A DNA stretch of 64,000 bases from the NCBI GenBank assembly GCA_903994455.1, contig CAJEXI010000011.1, positions 42,875 through 106,874 of the forward strand. The letters run 5' to 3'. Position 1 is the first letter of the stretch, and each line of letters begins with the position of its first letter. Below the pieces are notes generated by a model. That model did not search any database, was not told where the DNA came from, and was given only the letters and a program-made list of their open reading frames with translations. A program made the position numbers and the translations under genes. Positions 42,569-50,856 of the stretch are shown here, in pieces. Origin of the DNA: an uncultured Chlorobiaceae bacterium (lineage in GTDB: Bacteria > Bacteroidota > Chlorobiia > Chlorobiales > Chlorobiaceae).

Positions 42569-42635
42569 ACGAGAAACCACTGCATTCCCTCAAACATTAC
42601 ATGGAAGTGTATCATAATAATGGTACTATGGATTA

Positions 42636-42672
42636 CAATTTGGAATAAGAAAAAAGAAATGATAAGTTTTTT
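42636..42672 (+). repeat. Left arm of 37-bp inverted repeat flanking the NotI-like block
   Basis: The 37 bases here match the reverse complement of 46189-46225 at 34 positions. The arm begins near TTGGAATAAG and ends in a T run. In the right copy the arm lies about 65 bp ahead of the small ferritin-like gene, so it may be a shared upstream control region of a duplicated module rather than a transposon end. Confidence 0.75.
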
Positions 42673-42791
42673 CAGTATACCTGATCAAAATATATCTGCT
42701 GATTGCATAGGTGTCCTTTTGATGAATGATGCTGATAATGGTGGCAGGGGCCCGGAGGGTTTAACTACCCGACATGTTGCCAACCTATAAA

Positions 42792-42871
42792 TTCGGATAG
42801 TAACTGATCATAAATCCACGATAAAGCTGCTCATAGAATCCATTAAAAAAAGCCCAAAACATGTTTATTAA
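42792..42871 (+). pseudogene. Decayed 3' end of the small ferritin-like gene
   Basis: The last 19 codons (42812-42871) closely match the C-terminus of the ferritin-like gene at 45884-46123: HKSTIKLLIESIKKS here against HKSTTKQLIESIVKS there. Just upstream, TTCGGAT and its surroundings also align, but a one-base indel and stop codons break the frame. As in the intact copy, the stop overlaps the NotI-like start by 11 bp. Confidence 0.7.
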
Positions 42872-44180
42872 TAAAGATTTGCTCGAATTTTTTGGCTCCA
42901 TGATGGAGATAAAAAAACAGAAGCGCGACATTTTTAATTCTCTGGCTGCTGATGTTGATGATTCAGAAATAAAACAGACTTTGCTGCGCATCGGTATGGA
43001 CGAGCAACGACACGTTGATCACCTTCAGAGGAGTATTGATCTTGTTAACGGAGAATCACCCGTACCCACCAGTTCTCCTCAACCGTACAACCAACAACCT
43101 CTTTCGGTATCATCAGATAACGAAGAACAACAGCCAGCAGAACAAGTTGAGGAAACTGTTCCCGTTGTTGACGAAATCCCTGTTCATGAGACCATCGCTC
43201 ATTTCCAACCCGTTATTGCGCAAACTATTTTACCACCCACAGACATGGGCGAGCGGCAACACGTTAATGAACTTCATGTTCAGAATATCCCGCCTTCCGA
43301 TTCGATCACTCATCCGAAATTTACTACGTCACAAACAGTTCACAACATGAATACGTTCAAGCATCCATTAGGGGAGATCTTTGGTTTTACGGCAATGGAC
43401 CAGTCACCGAAGGCAAAACGATACCGTTCGCACCGGCATTGTCCTTTCAATAACAAGGTTCCTAACTGTACCAACGACCAGTTAAAAAATCCTCTTGGAG
43501 TATGCAGCGTTTTACACAACGACAAACCGGTTATCACTTGCCCTGTCCGGTTTCGTGAAGACTGGATGATTACCGACGATGCCGCCGACTTCTTTTTTGA
43601 AGAGGGCACTCGCTGGAGTTCGTTAACAGAGGTGCATCTGAATGATGCCAATGGAAAATCAGCCGGAAATATTGATGTTATGCTCGTCGCCTATGATGAA
43701 CAAGGCAAAATCATTGACTTCGGGACCGTGGAGGTTCATGCTGCATACATTTCCGGAAATTTGCGTGAACCCTTTGAGTATTACATGCAAGAGCCAAAGT
43801 CTAATGCGTTCATGGACTGGACAGCGCAACCGAACTATCCGCAACCAGATTTTCTTTCCGCTGCAAGGAAAAGTCTTGTTCCTCAACTCTTGTTTAAAGG
43901 CGGGATTTTGCATTCATGGAACAAGAAAATGGCCGTAGCCATTGATAAAAGCTTGTTTGACACACTTCCTTCATTGAATCGTGTTAAAAAAGAAGATGCT
44001 GATATCGCCTGGTTTATTTACCGTCTTGAACTGATAACTGAAGGGGATAAAGAACGCTATCAGCTTAAAAAAGTTGATGTTGTATACACGCAATTCCTGT
44101 CGGCGCTGTCGTCCATCACGGCAATATCTGCAGGCAATGTTGGCGATTTTGTAAAATTTATTCCCGAACTGGGCAGTTAA
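42861..44180 (+). CDS. NotI-family restriction endonuclease-like protein with N-terminal half-ferritin
   Basis: A 439-residue protein in three parts. Residues 14-62 form a helical hairpin resembling half of a rubrerythrin/ferritin: E16 in the first helix and an ExxH (E48-H51) in DEQRHVDHL. Residues 63-155 are a low-complexity Q/P/E/V linker. Residues 165-439 are a NotI-family endonuclease domain. Its four metal-binding cysteines are C194, C203, C215 and C227 in the pattern CPF...C...GVC...CP. The likely PD-(D/E)xK residues are D272 and E291xH293; NotI itself has E-x-Q at the last pair. NotI cuts at an 8-base site and binds one iron ion; neither is shown for this protein. No methyltransferase is adjacent. 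Confidence 0.72.
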   Translation: MFINKDLLEFFGSMMEIKKQKRDIFNSLAADVDDSEIKQTLLRIGMDEQRHVDHLQRSIDLVNGESPVPTSSPQPYNQQPLSVSSDNEEQQPAEQVEETVPVVDEIPVHETIAHFQPVIAQTILPPTDMGERQHVNELHVQNIPPSDSITHPKFTTSQTVHNMNTFKHPLGEIFGFTAMDQSPKAKRYRSHRHCPFNNKVPNCTNDQLKNPLGVCSVLHNDKPVITCPVRFREDWMITDDAADFFFEEGTRWSSLTEVHLNDANGKSAGNIDVMLVAYDEQGKIIDFGTVEVHAAYISGNLREPFEYYMQEPKSNAFMDWTAQPNYPQPDFLSAARKSLVPQLLFKGGILHSWNKKMAVAIDKSLFDTLPSLNRVKKEDADIAWFIYRLELITEGDKERYQLKKVDVVYTQFLSALSSITAISAGNVGDFVKFIPELGS

Positions 44181-44247
44181 GAACAGGTTTTCGCAGAACC
44201 ATCAACACCAGTAAGGCTTCATAGACCTTGTGAAAGTTTTTTTTCAT

Positions 44248-44282
44248 CCTGGGGAGATACCATTGGCACTCCCCTCCCCAGG
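44248..44282. repeat. Perfect 9-bp hairpin downstream of the plus-strand NotI-like gene
   Basis: CCTGGGGAG (44248-44256) pairs with CTCCCCAGG (44274-44282) around a 17-base loop. A run of T precedes the stem rather than following it, so it is not a standard terminator for the plus-strand gene. Confidence 0.5.
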
Positions 44283-44393
44283 CTGATAATACTAACACTT
44301 TTTTTATCGCAAGAAAATAGTGTCTCCGAAAAACAAACTTTTAACAAGAAAAGATAGTTGCATAAGCGGTATACTGTTTTTATCCCGCAATGC

Positions 44394-44408
44394 TGGCAGT
44401 TGTAGAGC
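44394..44408 (+). promoter_or_regulatory. Possible sigma54 promoter ahead of the Nif11-like gene
   Basis: TGGCAGTTGTAGAGC has GG and GC with the spacing of the -24/-12 consensus TGGCACGnnnnTTGC, but the TT before GC is GA. It lies 73 bases before the ATG. This is a weak match from eye alone. Confidence 0.2.
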
Positions 44409-44481
44409 TTGATACCTGCGCTACAGGGCCTTTAATCATTGGATCGTTTTGTTTTGGCCAATATCATAAACGGAGCTTCTT

Positions 44482-44670
44482 ATGTCAGAAGAGCAAGCAA
44501 AAAGGTTTATTAAAATTCTGGAATCAGATGGTGAGCTTAAAGAGCGTTTGAATGCATTCATCAGGGACGAGGGGTTCTCGTGTACGCTAAGCGAAATCAG
44601 AAAAGTAGAATGGGATTTGATGATGGCCCATTACATAGCCGGGCTCCCTGCATCCGAGCACTGGGAATGA
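44482..44670 (+). CDS. Nif11-like leader-domain peptide
   Basis: A 62-residue peptide with a GGAG ribosome binding site 7 bases before its ATG. The N-terminal half matches the Nif11 leader pattern: MSEEQAKRFIKILESDGEL, then KERLNAFIRDEGFSCTLSEI. Nif11 domains serve as leaders of ribosomally made, modified peptides, or occur alone near nif genes. Here the tail after the domain is only about 20 residues (ends LPASEHWE), with no GG cleavage site and no cysteine-rich core. No modification enzyme or transporter is nearby. It sits between the two tail-to-tail NotI-like genes and has its own terminator. Confidence 0.55.
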   Translation: MSEEQAKRFIKILESDGELKERLNAFIRDEGFSCTLSEIRKVEWDLMMAHYIAGLPASEHWE

Positions 44671-44709
44671 CAGCAGGACTTTATACGTCAAAGAAAATCT
44701 TGTGAGCAG

Positions 44710-44747
44710 AGTTGTGCGGGGATAGCTTCCCTGCACAACTTTTTTTC
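44710..44747 (+). terminator. Intrinsic terminator after the Nif11-like gene
   Basis: A strong stem (AGTTGTGCGGGGA paired with TTCCCTGCACAACT, with one bulge) and a short loop are followed by seven T. It operates in the plus direction and ends 19 bp before the stop of the minus-strand NotI-like gene. Confidence 0.88.
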
Positions 44748-44766
44748 TGACCTGTTGCGCCATTAT

Positions 44767-45894
44767 TTAACCGGCTAATTCTGGAATAAATCTCACAAAA
44801 TCTCCAACATTACCAGGAGCAATCGCTGTTAAAGCAGAAAGTGACGGTTGAAATTGTGTATATATAACATCAATTTTTTTAAGCTGATAGCGTTCTTTAC
44901 CGCCATCATTAATGAGTTCAGAATCATAAAGAAGCCATGCAATATCAGCATCCTCTTTTTTCACACGATTCAACGAAGGAAGAGTGTCGAACAAGCTTTG
45001 ATTAATAGCCACCGCCATTTTCTTGTTCCATGAATGCAGAATTTTGCCTTTAAACAAGAGCTGTGGAACAAGACTGTTCCTTGCCGCCGAAAGAAAATCC
45101 GGCTGCGGATAGTTCGGTTGCGCTGTCCAGTCCATTAGAAAATTCGTGGATGGATCTTGCATGTAATATTCAAAAGGCTCGCGCAAATTTCCGGTAATGT
45201 GCGCAGCATGAATCTCCAGCGCTCCAAAGTCAATCATTTTGCCACGCTCATCATAAGCAACAAGCATAACATCAATAGTTCCTGCTGATGTCCCAGCGGC
45301 ATCATTCAGATGAACCTCTGTTAATGAACTCCAGCGAACACCCTCTTCAAAAAAGAAGGCAGCAGCATCGTCAGTAATCATCCAGTCTTCGCGAAACCGG
45401 ACAGGACAGGTGACGACCGGTTTATCATGGTATAACACACTGCAGACTCCGAGAGGATTTTTGCTCTGCTCATTGGTACAATTCGGTACCTTGTTATTGA
45501 ATGGACAATGACGGTGCGAGCGATGCCGTTGTGCCTTCGGTGACTGGTCAGTTGTCGTAAAACCAAAAACCTCCCCTAATGGATGCTTAAGCATATTCAT
45601 ACTGTGATCAGTTTGCAATGTGGTTGATCGAAATTGGGGGGTAGCGTCTTGATCTTGAATGTCTTCAAAAAGCTCGGGACTTTGCTGAATCTGATCAACG
45701 CGTGACTCCTCACCCCAGCCAGTCATCGGCGAAGGTTCGATGCCCGTATCAGCAACATCAGCAACATCAGCAACATCAGCAACATCAGCAACATCAGCAA
45801 CATCAGCAACGAGCGTCGTAAAACTATCACGCTTCTGTTTTTTAGTTTCTGTCATGGATCCAAATAATCCACGGATCTCTTTATTAAAAAACAT
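44767..45894 (-). CDS. NotI-family restriction endonuclease-like protein, second copy
   Basis: A 375-residue paralogue of the protein at 42861-44180, in opposite orientation. From about residue 100 the two are colinear without gaps. Cysteines C130, C139, C151, C163 and the acidic residues D208 and E227xH229 are all retained. The first 31 residues also match, but the half-ferritin hairpin has been disrupted: an in-frame (VAD)n tract replaces the turn, and the ExxH becomes EESR, losing the histidine. Its start overlaps the upstream ferritin-like gene by 11 bp, so the two are translationally coupled. Both copies keeping a complete metal site argues against simple decay. Confidence 0.72.
   Translation of the reverse strand: MFFNKEIRGLFGSMTETKKQKRDSFTTLVADVADVADVADVADVADVADTGIEPSPMTGWGEESRVDQIQQSPELFEDIQDQDATPQFRSTTLQTDHSMNMLKHPLGEVFGFTTTDQSPKAQRHRSHRHCPFNNKVPNCTNEQSKNPLGVCSVLYHDKPVVTCPVRFREDWMITDDAAAFFFEEGVRWSSLTEVHLNDAAGTSAGTIDVMLVAYDERGKMIDFGALEIHAAHITGNLREPFEYYMQDPSTNFLMDWTAQPNYPQPDFLSAARNSLVPQLLFKGKILHSWNKKMAVAINQSLFDTLPSLNRVKKEDADIAWLLYDSELINDGGKERYQLKKIDVIYTQFQPSLSALTAIAPGNVGDFVRFIPELAG
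45747..45810. repeat. 9-bp tandem repeat inside the second NotI-like gene
   Basis: The unit AGCAACATC (plus strand) occurs about seven times without interruption. On the coding strand it gives alternating Val-Ala-Asp triplets at residues about 29-49. Because the unit is 9 bp, copy-number change keeps the frame and only alters linker length. The paralogue has a single such unit. Confidence 0.95.
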
Positions 45895-46123
45895 TTTTTC
45901 CGCTCTTTACAATGGATTCAATGAGCTGCTTTGTCGTGGATTTGTGGTCTTCCAAATCCGAACTCAACTCCTGAAGCATGCGCAGTATCTCACCCTGAAC
46001 ATCCTTCCCAAGTGTTGAATATCTCAGAACATGCTGGATATGGTTCGAGTAAATAGCAATAACCGACTCTTCGCTTTGCTCGATAGCACTGATTTTTTTA
46101 AGTAATTCTTTTTTTTCAATCAT
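45884..46123 (-). CDS. Small ferritin-like helical-hairpin protein
   Basis: A 79-residue protein with two predicted amphipathic helices: about 5-35 (AIEQSEESVIAIYSNHIQHV) and 41-72 (QGEILRMLQELSSDLEDHK). The glutamates in helix one and ED-H in helix two resemble the ferritin-like/DUF2383-type two-helix proteins. Start at 46123 was chosen because residues before it (RKKNAT) lie in the AT-rich leader. It is directly upstream of, and overlaps by 11 bp, the NotI-like gene; a relic of the same gene sits before the other NotI-like copy. Iron binding or delivery is a guess. Confidence 0.5.
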   Translation of the reverse strand: MIEKKELLKKISAIEQSEESVIAIYSNHIQHVLRYSTLGKDVQGEILRMLQELSSDLEDHKSTTKQLIESIVKSGKNVF

Positions 46124-46188
46124 TGTTGCATTTTTTTTGCGAGAGAGCATGGCCAATAAAGCACAGGAATCCTTCCCGGCAGGCTGAC

Positions 46189-46225
46189 AAAAAATTTATC
46201 ATTTCTTTTTCCTTATTCCAAATAG
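46189..46225 (-). repeat. Right arm of 37-bp inverted repeat
   Basis: Partner of 42636-42672, in opposite orientation, with three mismatches. Beyond the arm the two outer flanks no longer align, so homology of the duplicated module ends here. Confidence 0.75.
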
Positions 46226-46318
46226 CATTGGATATTTCATGCAAAATCCCATCCCGTTAACGAGAGAAAAAATAGTGTATCACTCTTCTTTGCCCAGCTC
46301 CTCTTGTTCATTTCAGCA

Positions 46319-46645
46319 TCAGGAACGAGTGCCTGTTGTTGAATCAAGCCAGTCAAGGTAGCCTGGCGATCCTGCAGTTACAGGCAATTTGATGAGTTCG
46401 GGAACATCATAAGGATGATACTCTTCAATATAAACTTCAAGGTCGCTGTAACGGGCTTCTGTCGTTTTGATATAAAGAGCCACTTCTTCCTCTTTCACCA
46501 ACGCTCCTTTCCAAAGAAAAAAACTCCGAATATCGGCCATCTGAATACAGGCGGCAAGATGATTGTCGAGAATGCCTTCCGCAAGCTTTTCGGCTGTTTT
46601 CCGATCCGGCGCTGTGGTCGTAACCATGCAATAGCTGCTTTTCAT
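46319..46645 (-). CDS. cutA: CutA divalent-cation tolerance protein
   Basis: Small trimeric ferredoxin-fold protein. The pattern CMVTTTAPDRKTAEKLAEGI, LAACIQMADIRSFFLWKG and IEEYHPYDVPELI is diagnostic of CutA1. Length 108 is standard. It follows the M24 peptidase gene by 18 bp on the same strand. Its molecular role (metal tolerance) remains unclear in the family. Confidence 0.93.
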   Translation of the reverse strand: MKSSYCMVTTTAPDRKTAEKLAEGILDNHLAACIQMADIRSFFLWKGALVKEEEVALYIKTTEARYSDLEVYIEEYHPYDVPELIKLPVTAGSPGYLDWLDSTTGTRS

Positions 46646-46663
46646 ACTCTCATTCTGATAACA

Positions 46664-47758
46664 TTACAACACAAGAAGCTCTTTGCTGAATTGCTGCAAG
46701 GGTGTTACGCCATGCCGCTCCATCACTACCGTATCCTCAATGCGCACCCCGAATTTGCCTGGCAGGTAAATGCCTGGTTCAATAGTAAATACCATGTTTT
46801 CCTGCAACTCGTACTCCCCTTTCAGACTGATCCGGGGCTCCTCATGCACATCAAGGCCAACACCGTGACCGAGACCATGGCCAAACTCATCAGCATAGCC
46901 ATGATCGGCAATAAAACGGCGAACCTCGGCATCAAGTTCTTTTGCCATCATACCACATCGAGCCGAAGCAATCCCGAGTTGCTGCGCCTCCTGCACAATA
47001 CGGTAAACCCGACGAGCTTCATCAGAAACATGACCGAGCGCAACCGTTCGCGTCTGGTCGGACGCATATCCTTCATAGACACACCCTATATCAATAACGA
47101 TCAGCTCTCCTGCCTTGAATCGGGCTTTTGACGGAGTTGCATGAGGCATGGCTGAACGCACTCCTCCAGCCACAATGGGCTCAAAAGAGTCTTTTTCTGC
47201 ACCAAGTTTTTTTTGTTGATAGGTGACCTCTGCAGCAATATCAAGCTCGGTCACTGATGGCGAAATCAGGACAAGAACTTTTTCAAGAACACTCTCGCTG
47301 ATTTCTGCTGCACGCCGCATCTTCGTGAGTTCGACCTCAGTCTTCAGCATCCTGAACTCATCGAAAAATGAGTCGACAGGTATTACCCGCTGTTTTCCAA
47401 GAATCTGTTCGATAAGCCTGGTTGCCTCGTGCCAGGTGACCTTATCAGACTGAAGTGCAACAGTTTCTCCAAGAGGATAACGCCCGGAATCAAGCTCAGC
47501 AAAAAAACCGTCAGCGGCAATAACTATTTCAGCCACCGATACCTCGCCAGCTGCCTGCTCCTTGTAGCGAAAATCAGTAAACAGCCAGCTTTTTTCCCTT
47601 GTAATCAGCAACCTCGCACTTGAGCCACTGAAGCCAGTCAGCCACCGAATAGCAGAACGATCGGTCACAATCGTTGCATCTATCGCTTGACCCATCATTT
47701 TCCTCAAAACCATCCTCAAAGCCTCTTCCCTGCGCAATATTATCTGCTTGTTATCCAT
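46664..47758 (-). CDS. pepP: M24 family Xaa-Pro aminopeptidase
   Basis: Cytoplasmic metallo-aminopeptidase removing N-terminal residues next to proline. An N-terminal creatinase-like domain (about 1-135) precedes the pita-bread domain. The five metal ligands appear in order: VIDIGCVYEGYASDQTRT (Asp, Asp), GHGLGHGVGLDVHE (His), FTIEPGIY (Glu) and VRIEDTVV (Glu). Length 364 matches short PepP/PepQ-like enzymes. It shares an operon with cutA; Xaa-Pro dipeptidase cannot be ruled out. Confidence 0.87.
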   Translation of the reverse strand: MDNKQIILRREEALRMVLRKMMGQAIDATIVTDRSAIRWLTGFSGSSARLLITREKSWLFTDFRYKEQAAGEVSVAEIVIAADGFFAELDSGRYPLGETVALQSDKVTWHEATRLIEQILGKQRVIPVDSFFDEFRMLKTEVELTKMRRAAEISESVLEKVLVLISPSVTELDIAAEVTYQQKKLGAEKDSFEPIVAGGVRSAMPHATPSKARFKAGELIVIDIGCVYEGYASDQTRTVALGHVSDEARRVYRIVQEAQQLGIASARCGMMAKELDAEVRRFIADHGYADEFGHGLGHGVGLDVHEEPRISLKGEYELQENMVFTIEPGIYLPGKFGVRIEDTVVMERHGVTPLQQFSKELLVL

Positions 47759-47840
47759 TTAAAATACACTTTGATTGATAAAAATAGCAGCATCGCTTCA
47801 TACTGCCACGCTCAAAGACAATCAATCCTCATTATTTATT

Positions 47841-47848
47841 TACATTTG
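47841..47848 (+). promoter_or_regulatory. TACATTTG box upstream of trpD
   Basis: Matches the TAnnTTTG -7 element, 64 bases before the trpD ATG, in the divergent intergenic region with the M24 peptidase gene. No -33 TTG at the ideal distance. Confidence 0.35.
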
Positions 47849-47912
47849 CATCAGTTCTTGATTATTACCAAGATTTACAAAATTTGCAATCATTTGCCAA
47901 CCTGTCCCCTTC

Positions 47913-48968
47913 ATGCCACAAAAAAATTTACTTCAAAAGCTGCTTGCAGGAGAACATTTTTCACAAGAAGAGATGACGTTTTGCATGAACAGCATTATGG
48001 ATGGTCTTTTTTCCGAAATTGTCATCGCCGCCATACTTGTTCTTCTGCAAAAAAAAGGAGTGACTCCGACGGAAACCGCAGGCGCATACTTCAGCCTGAT
48101 AGAGAAAGCCGGTATTATTACCCTTGATGATGACGCTGTTGACACCTGTGGCACCGGTGGGGATCATGCCGGAACTTTTAATATTTCAACGACCGCATCA
48201 ATTATTGCAAACAGCGCCGGTGTCCTTGTTGCCAAACATGGAAACCGCTCGGTAACAAGCAGTTGTGGAAGTGCCGATGTTCTTGAAGCCCTCGGCTTCG
48301 CTGTCGATCTTCCGCCGGAAGCAACAAAAGAGCTGTTTCAGCAAACAGGATTTGCCTTTCTTTTTGCTCCCCTGTACCATCCGTCCATGAAACGGGTTGC
48401 CCATATTCGCAGGGAACTGGGCATCCGAACGATCTTCAACATGCTTGGCCCTCTTATCAATCCTGCACGGGTAAAACGACAGCTCGTCGGTGTGTTCAAC
48501 CGGGAACTGATGGAACTCTATGCCGAAGTGCTGCTACAGACAGGGACCCGCCATGCCCTGATTGTTCATTCGATGACTGAAGAGGGCATCGCGCTTGACG
48601 AGCCGAGCCTCAACGGCCCAACCTGCGTTATAGAAATATTAAATGGAACTGCGACACATCACACCCTGTATCCTGAAGAGTTTGGACTGACAAGGCATGC
48701 CCTGTCGGAAATCCAGGGGGGAGGAAAAGATGAAAACGCACTTATTATCCGCAGAATCCTTGACGGGAGCGCTCCTGCAGCACACCTCGATGCCGCACTG
48801 TTCACCACAGCCATGGCTTGCTATGTGTCAGGAAAAGCGGTCTGTCTTAATGACGGTTTTATTATGGCAAAAAATGCGCTGGAAAGTGGCCATTCGGAGA
48901 AAAAATTTAATGAGATACTGAAAATAAACATGGAGCTCTCCGCGAAGTACAAGCCGGTCGTTAACTAA
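47913..48968 (+). CDS. trpD: Anthranilate phosphoribosyltransferase
   Basis: Second step of tryptophan synthesis. Motifs are [10 protein letters not shown] (PRPP loop), [25 protein letters not shown], and [16 protein letters not shown]. Length 351 is normal. No other trp gene is adjacent, so the pathway is dispersed, as in other Chlorobi. Confidence 0.95.
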   Translation: MPQKNLLQKLLAGEHFSQEEMTFCMNSIMDGLFSEIVIAAILVLLQKKGVTPTETAGAYFSLIEKAGIITLDDDAVDTCGTGGDHAGTFNISTTASIIANSAGVLVAKHGNRSVTSSCGSADVLEALGFAVDLPPEATKELFQQTGFAFLFAPLYHPSMKRVAHIRRELGIRTIFNMLGPLINPARVKRQLVGVFNRELMELYAEVLLQTGTRHALIVHSMTEEGIALDEPSLNGPTCVIEILNGTATHHTLYPEEFGLTRHALSEIQGGGKDENALIIRRILDGSAPAAHLDAALFTTAMACYVSGKAVCLNDGFIMAKNALESGHSEKKFNEILKINMELSAKYKPVVN

Positions 48969-49041
48969 ATCCTTATCTTTTTGCCAAAAAACTTGTATAC
49001 TGTCTGCCTTGCTTTAAGCCGAAAGGAGAATCATTACACCC

Positions 49042-50034
49042 ATGAACGGACGCGACACTCTAACTACTGAAAAGCAGCAAGGCATTGCCGAAAAGCTTCT
49101 CCAGTCAGGAGTTGGCGATGCAAGGCGTAAAATCATTGAACAGGCTCTCGACAATGTCAACAAGCCTGGATTCAGAATTGAGCCATCGGCCATCTTGCCG
49201 CTGATGAAACCGGTCACCTGGTTTCCCCCCATGTGGGCATTTGCCTGTGGCGTGGTATCAACTGGCGAAAATATAGCTGACAACTGGTCAATTCTTCTGC
49301 GAGGAGTCCTTCTTGCCGGGCCGCTCATGTGTGCCATGTCGCAAACCATGAACGACTACTTTGATCGTGAAGTTGATGCTATCAATGAGCCTGACCGCCC
49401 TATTCCGGCAGGTAAAATATCAAAATCGGCCAGTTGGCTTATTACCTTCGCTCTTATCGTTACAGGATTTCTGGTAGCCCTTTCAATTCATCCCTACGTC
49501 GTTATCATCGCTTTTGTTGGTGTACTGATGTCACACGCCTATTCCGGCCCGCCAATCAGAGCGAAAAGAAACGGCTGGTTTGGCAATCTTATTGTTGGGC
49601 TTGCCTACGAGGGGGTTGCCTGGTTGACAGGCAGTTTTTCAATAACCCAGGGTATTCCTTCGGGTAAAACAATTGCCCTGGCGATTATTTTTTCTCTTGG
49701 TGCCCATGGCATCATGACGCTGAACGACTTCAAATCAATTGTTGGCGATCATATCCGCAAGGTTGCTTCAATCCCGGTACAACTCGGTGAAAAGAGGGCC
49801 GCTATCCTGGCCGCTATTATCATGGATGTAGCTCAGCTTGCCGCCATTTCTGTTCTGGCAGTCAAAGGCTCAATGACGGCGACAATAATCGCAATCCTGC
49901 TGCTGATAGCACAACTGCCCATGCAAAAAATTCTGATTGCACATCCAGAGGAAAAAGCAGTCTGGTACAACGCCTTCGGAACACTTCTCTATGTTTTATC
50001 AATGATGGTCTGCGCTGTCGGTATCCGACCCTGA
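49042..50034 (+). CDS. bchG: Bacteriochlorophyll a synthase (UbiA prenyltransferase)
   Basis: Integral membrane enzyme that attaches the isoprenoid alcohol tail to bacteriochlorophyllide. UbiA motifs are [22 protein letters not shown] (first aspartate-rich site, split here as NDYFDREVD) and [19 protein letters not shown]. The segments [15 protein letters not shown] and [13 protein letters not shown] fit BchG more closely than ChlG or BchK. Length 330, with about nine TM helices. It lies 73 bp after trpD and may share its transcript. A direct marker of a phototroph. Confidence 0.88.
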   Translation: MNGRDTLTTEKQQGIAEKLLQSGVGDARRKIIEQALDNVNKPGFRIEPSAILPLMKPVTWFPPMWAFACGVVSTGENIADNWSILLRGVLLAGPLMCAMSQTMNDYFDREVDAINEPDRPIPAGKISKSASWLITFALIVTGFLVALSIHPYVVIIAFVGVLMSHAYSGPPIRAKRNGWFGNLIVGLAYEGVAWLTGSFSITQGIPSGKTIALAIIFSLGAHGIMTLNDFKSIVGDHIRKVASIPVQLGEKRAAILAAIIMDVAQLAAISVLAVKGSMTATIIAILLLIAQLPMQKILIAHPEEKAVWYNAFGTLLYVLSMMVCAVGIRP

Positions 50035-50104
50035 AACAATACGTTTCCGGTTTACAAAACTATTATTATATTCCGGTTCATTTTTTAACACAATTGATCG
50101 CACC

Positions 50105-50323
50105 ATGTCCAAAGTTTGTTTACTGACCGGCAAAAGACCCAAGTACGGCAATACAGTGTCGCATGCCAATAACCATGTCCGCACCCGTTTTGAGCCAAAC
50201 CTTCACACAAAAAGAATCTGGATTGAAGAGGAAAAGCGATTTGTAAAGGTCAAGCTTTCAGCAAAAGCCATGAAAATTATTGCTAAAACTGGCACAGCCG
50301 AGCTTGCCAAACTGGTAAAGTAA
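50105..50323 (+). CDS. rpmB: Ribosomal protein bL28
   Basis: Large-subunit ribosomal protein, 72 residues. It begins [24 protein letters not shown], the L28 signature, and has the [14 protein letters not shown] motif. The leading C...C zinc pattern is absent apart from one cysteine. A terminator follows, ending at 50399. Confidence 0.97.
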   Translation: MSKVCLLTGKRPKYGNTVSHANNHVRTRFEPNLHTKRIWIEEEKRFVKVKLSAKAMKIIAKTGTAELAKLVK

Positions 50324-50367
50324 CGCCAGGACTGCGCGTTTATAAACAAGTTTTCAATATATTGTAG

Positions 50368-50399
50368 AAGCTCAATCCTTGCATGGTTGAGCTTTTTTT
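50368..50399 (+). terminator. Intrinsic terminator after rpmB
   Basis: Stem AAGCTCAA/TTGAGCTT with an 11-base loop followed by TTTTTG. It lies just 4 bp before the rnhA start, which rules out the longer in-frame rnhA start at 50383. Confidence 0.85.
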
Positions 50400-50403
50400 G
50401 TCG

Positions 50404-50844
50404 ATGGAAAAAAAAGTGATCATTTACACCGACGGCGCATGCAGCGGCAATCCTGGCCCGGGCGGCTGGGGAGCATTATTGATGTACGGCTCTTCGAACC
50501 GTGAAATTTCTGGATATTCGCCTGCCACGACCAATAACCGGATGGAACTCAGCGCTGCAATAGAGGCGCTCGAAGCACTCAAGGAGCGGTGCAAGGTAGA
50601 CCTTTACAGCGACTCAAGCTACCTTGTCAACGCCATCAACAAAGGATGGCTGAAACGCTGGACAACCAATAACTGGCAAACAGCCGCAAAAAAAAGTGTC
50701 GAAAATATTGATCTTTGGCAAAAAATCCTGAAGTTGGTTAAGTTGCACGATGTAAAGTTTCATAAGGTAAAGGGCCACAGCGACAACCCCTACAACAACC
50801 GCTGCGACACACTGGCCCGCGAAGCCATCAAAAGAAAATCATAA
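50404..50844 (+). CDS. rnhA: Ribonuclease HI
   Basis: Degrades the RNA strand of RNA-DNA hybrids. The catalytic D-E-D-D series is visible: [42 protein letters not shown] and [15 protein letters not shown]. Length 146. The start was moved to 50404 because an upstream in-frame ATG lies inside the rpmB terminator stem. No good ribosome binding site is visible; the terminator hairpin occupies its place. Confidence 0.95.
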   Translation: MEKKVIIYTDGACSGNPGPGGWGALLMYGSSNREISGYSPATTNNRMELSAAIEALEALKERCKVDLYSDSSYLVNAINKGWLKRWTTNNWQTAAKKSVENIDLWQKILKLVKLHDVKFHKVKGHSDNPYNNRCDTLAREAIKRKS

Positions 50845-50856
50845 CACTGAGCCTGT

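Noticed and set aside
44248..44282. Terminator for the plus-strand NotI-like gene
   Set aside because: The T run precedes the stem instead of following it, so it is listed only as a hairpin.
45747..45810. CRISPR array
   Set aside because: The 9-bp units have no spacers and lie within a coding frame.
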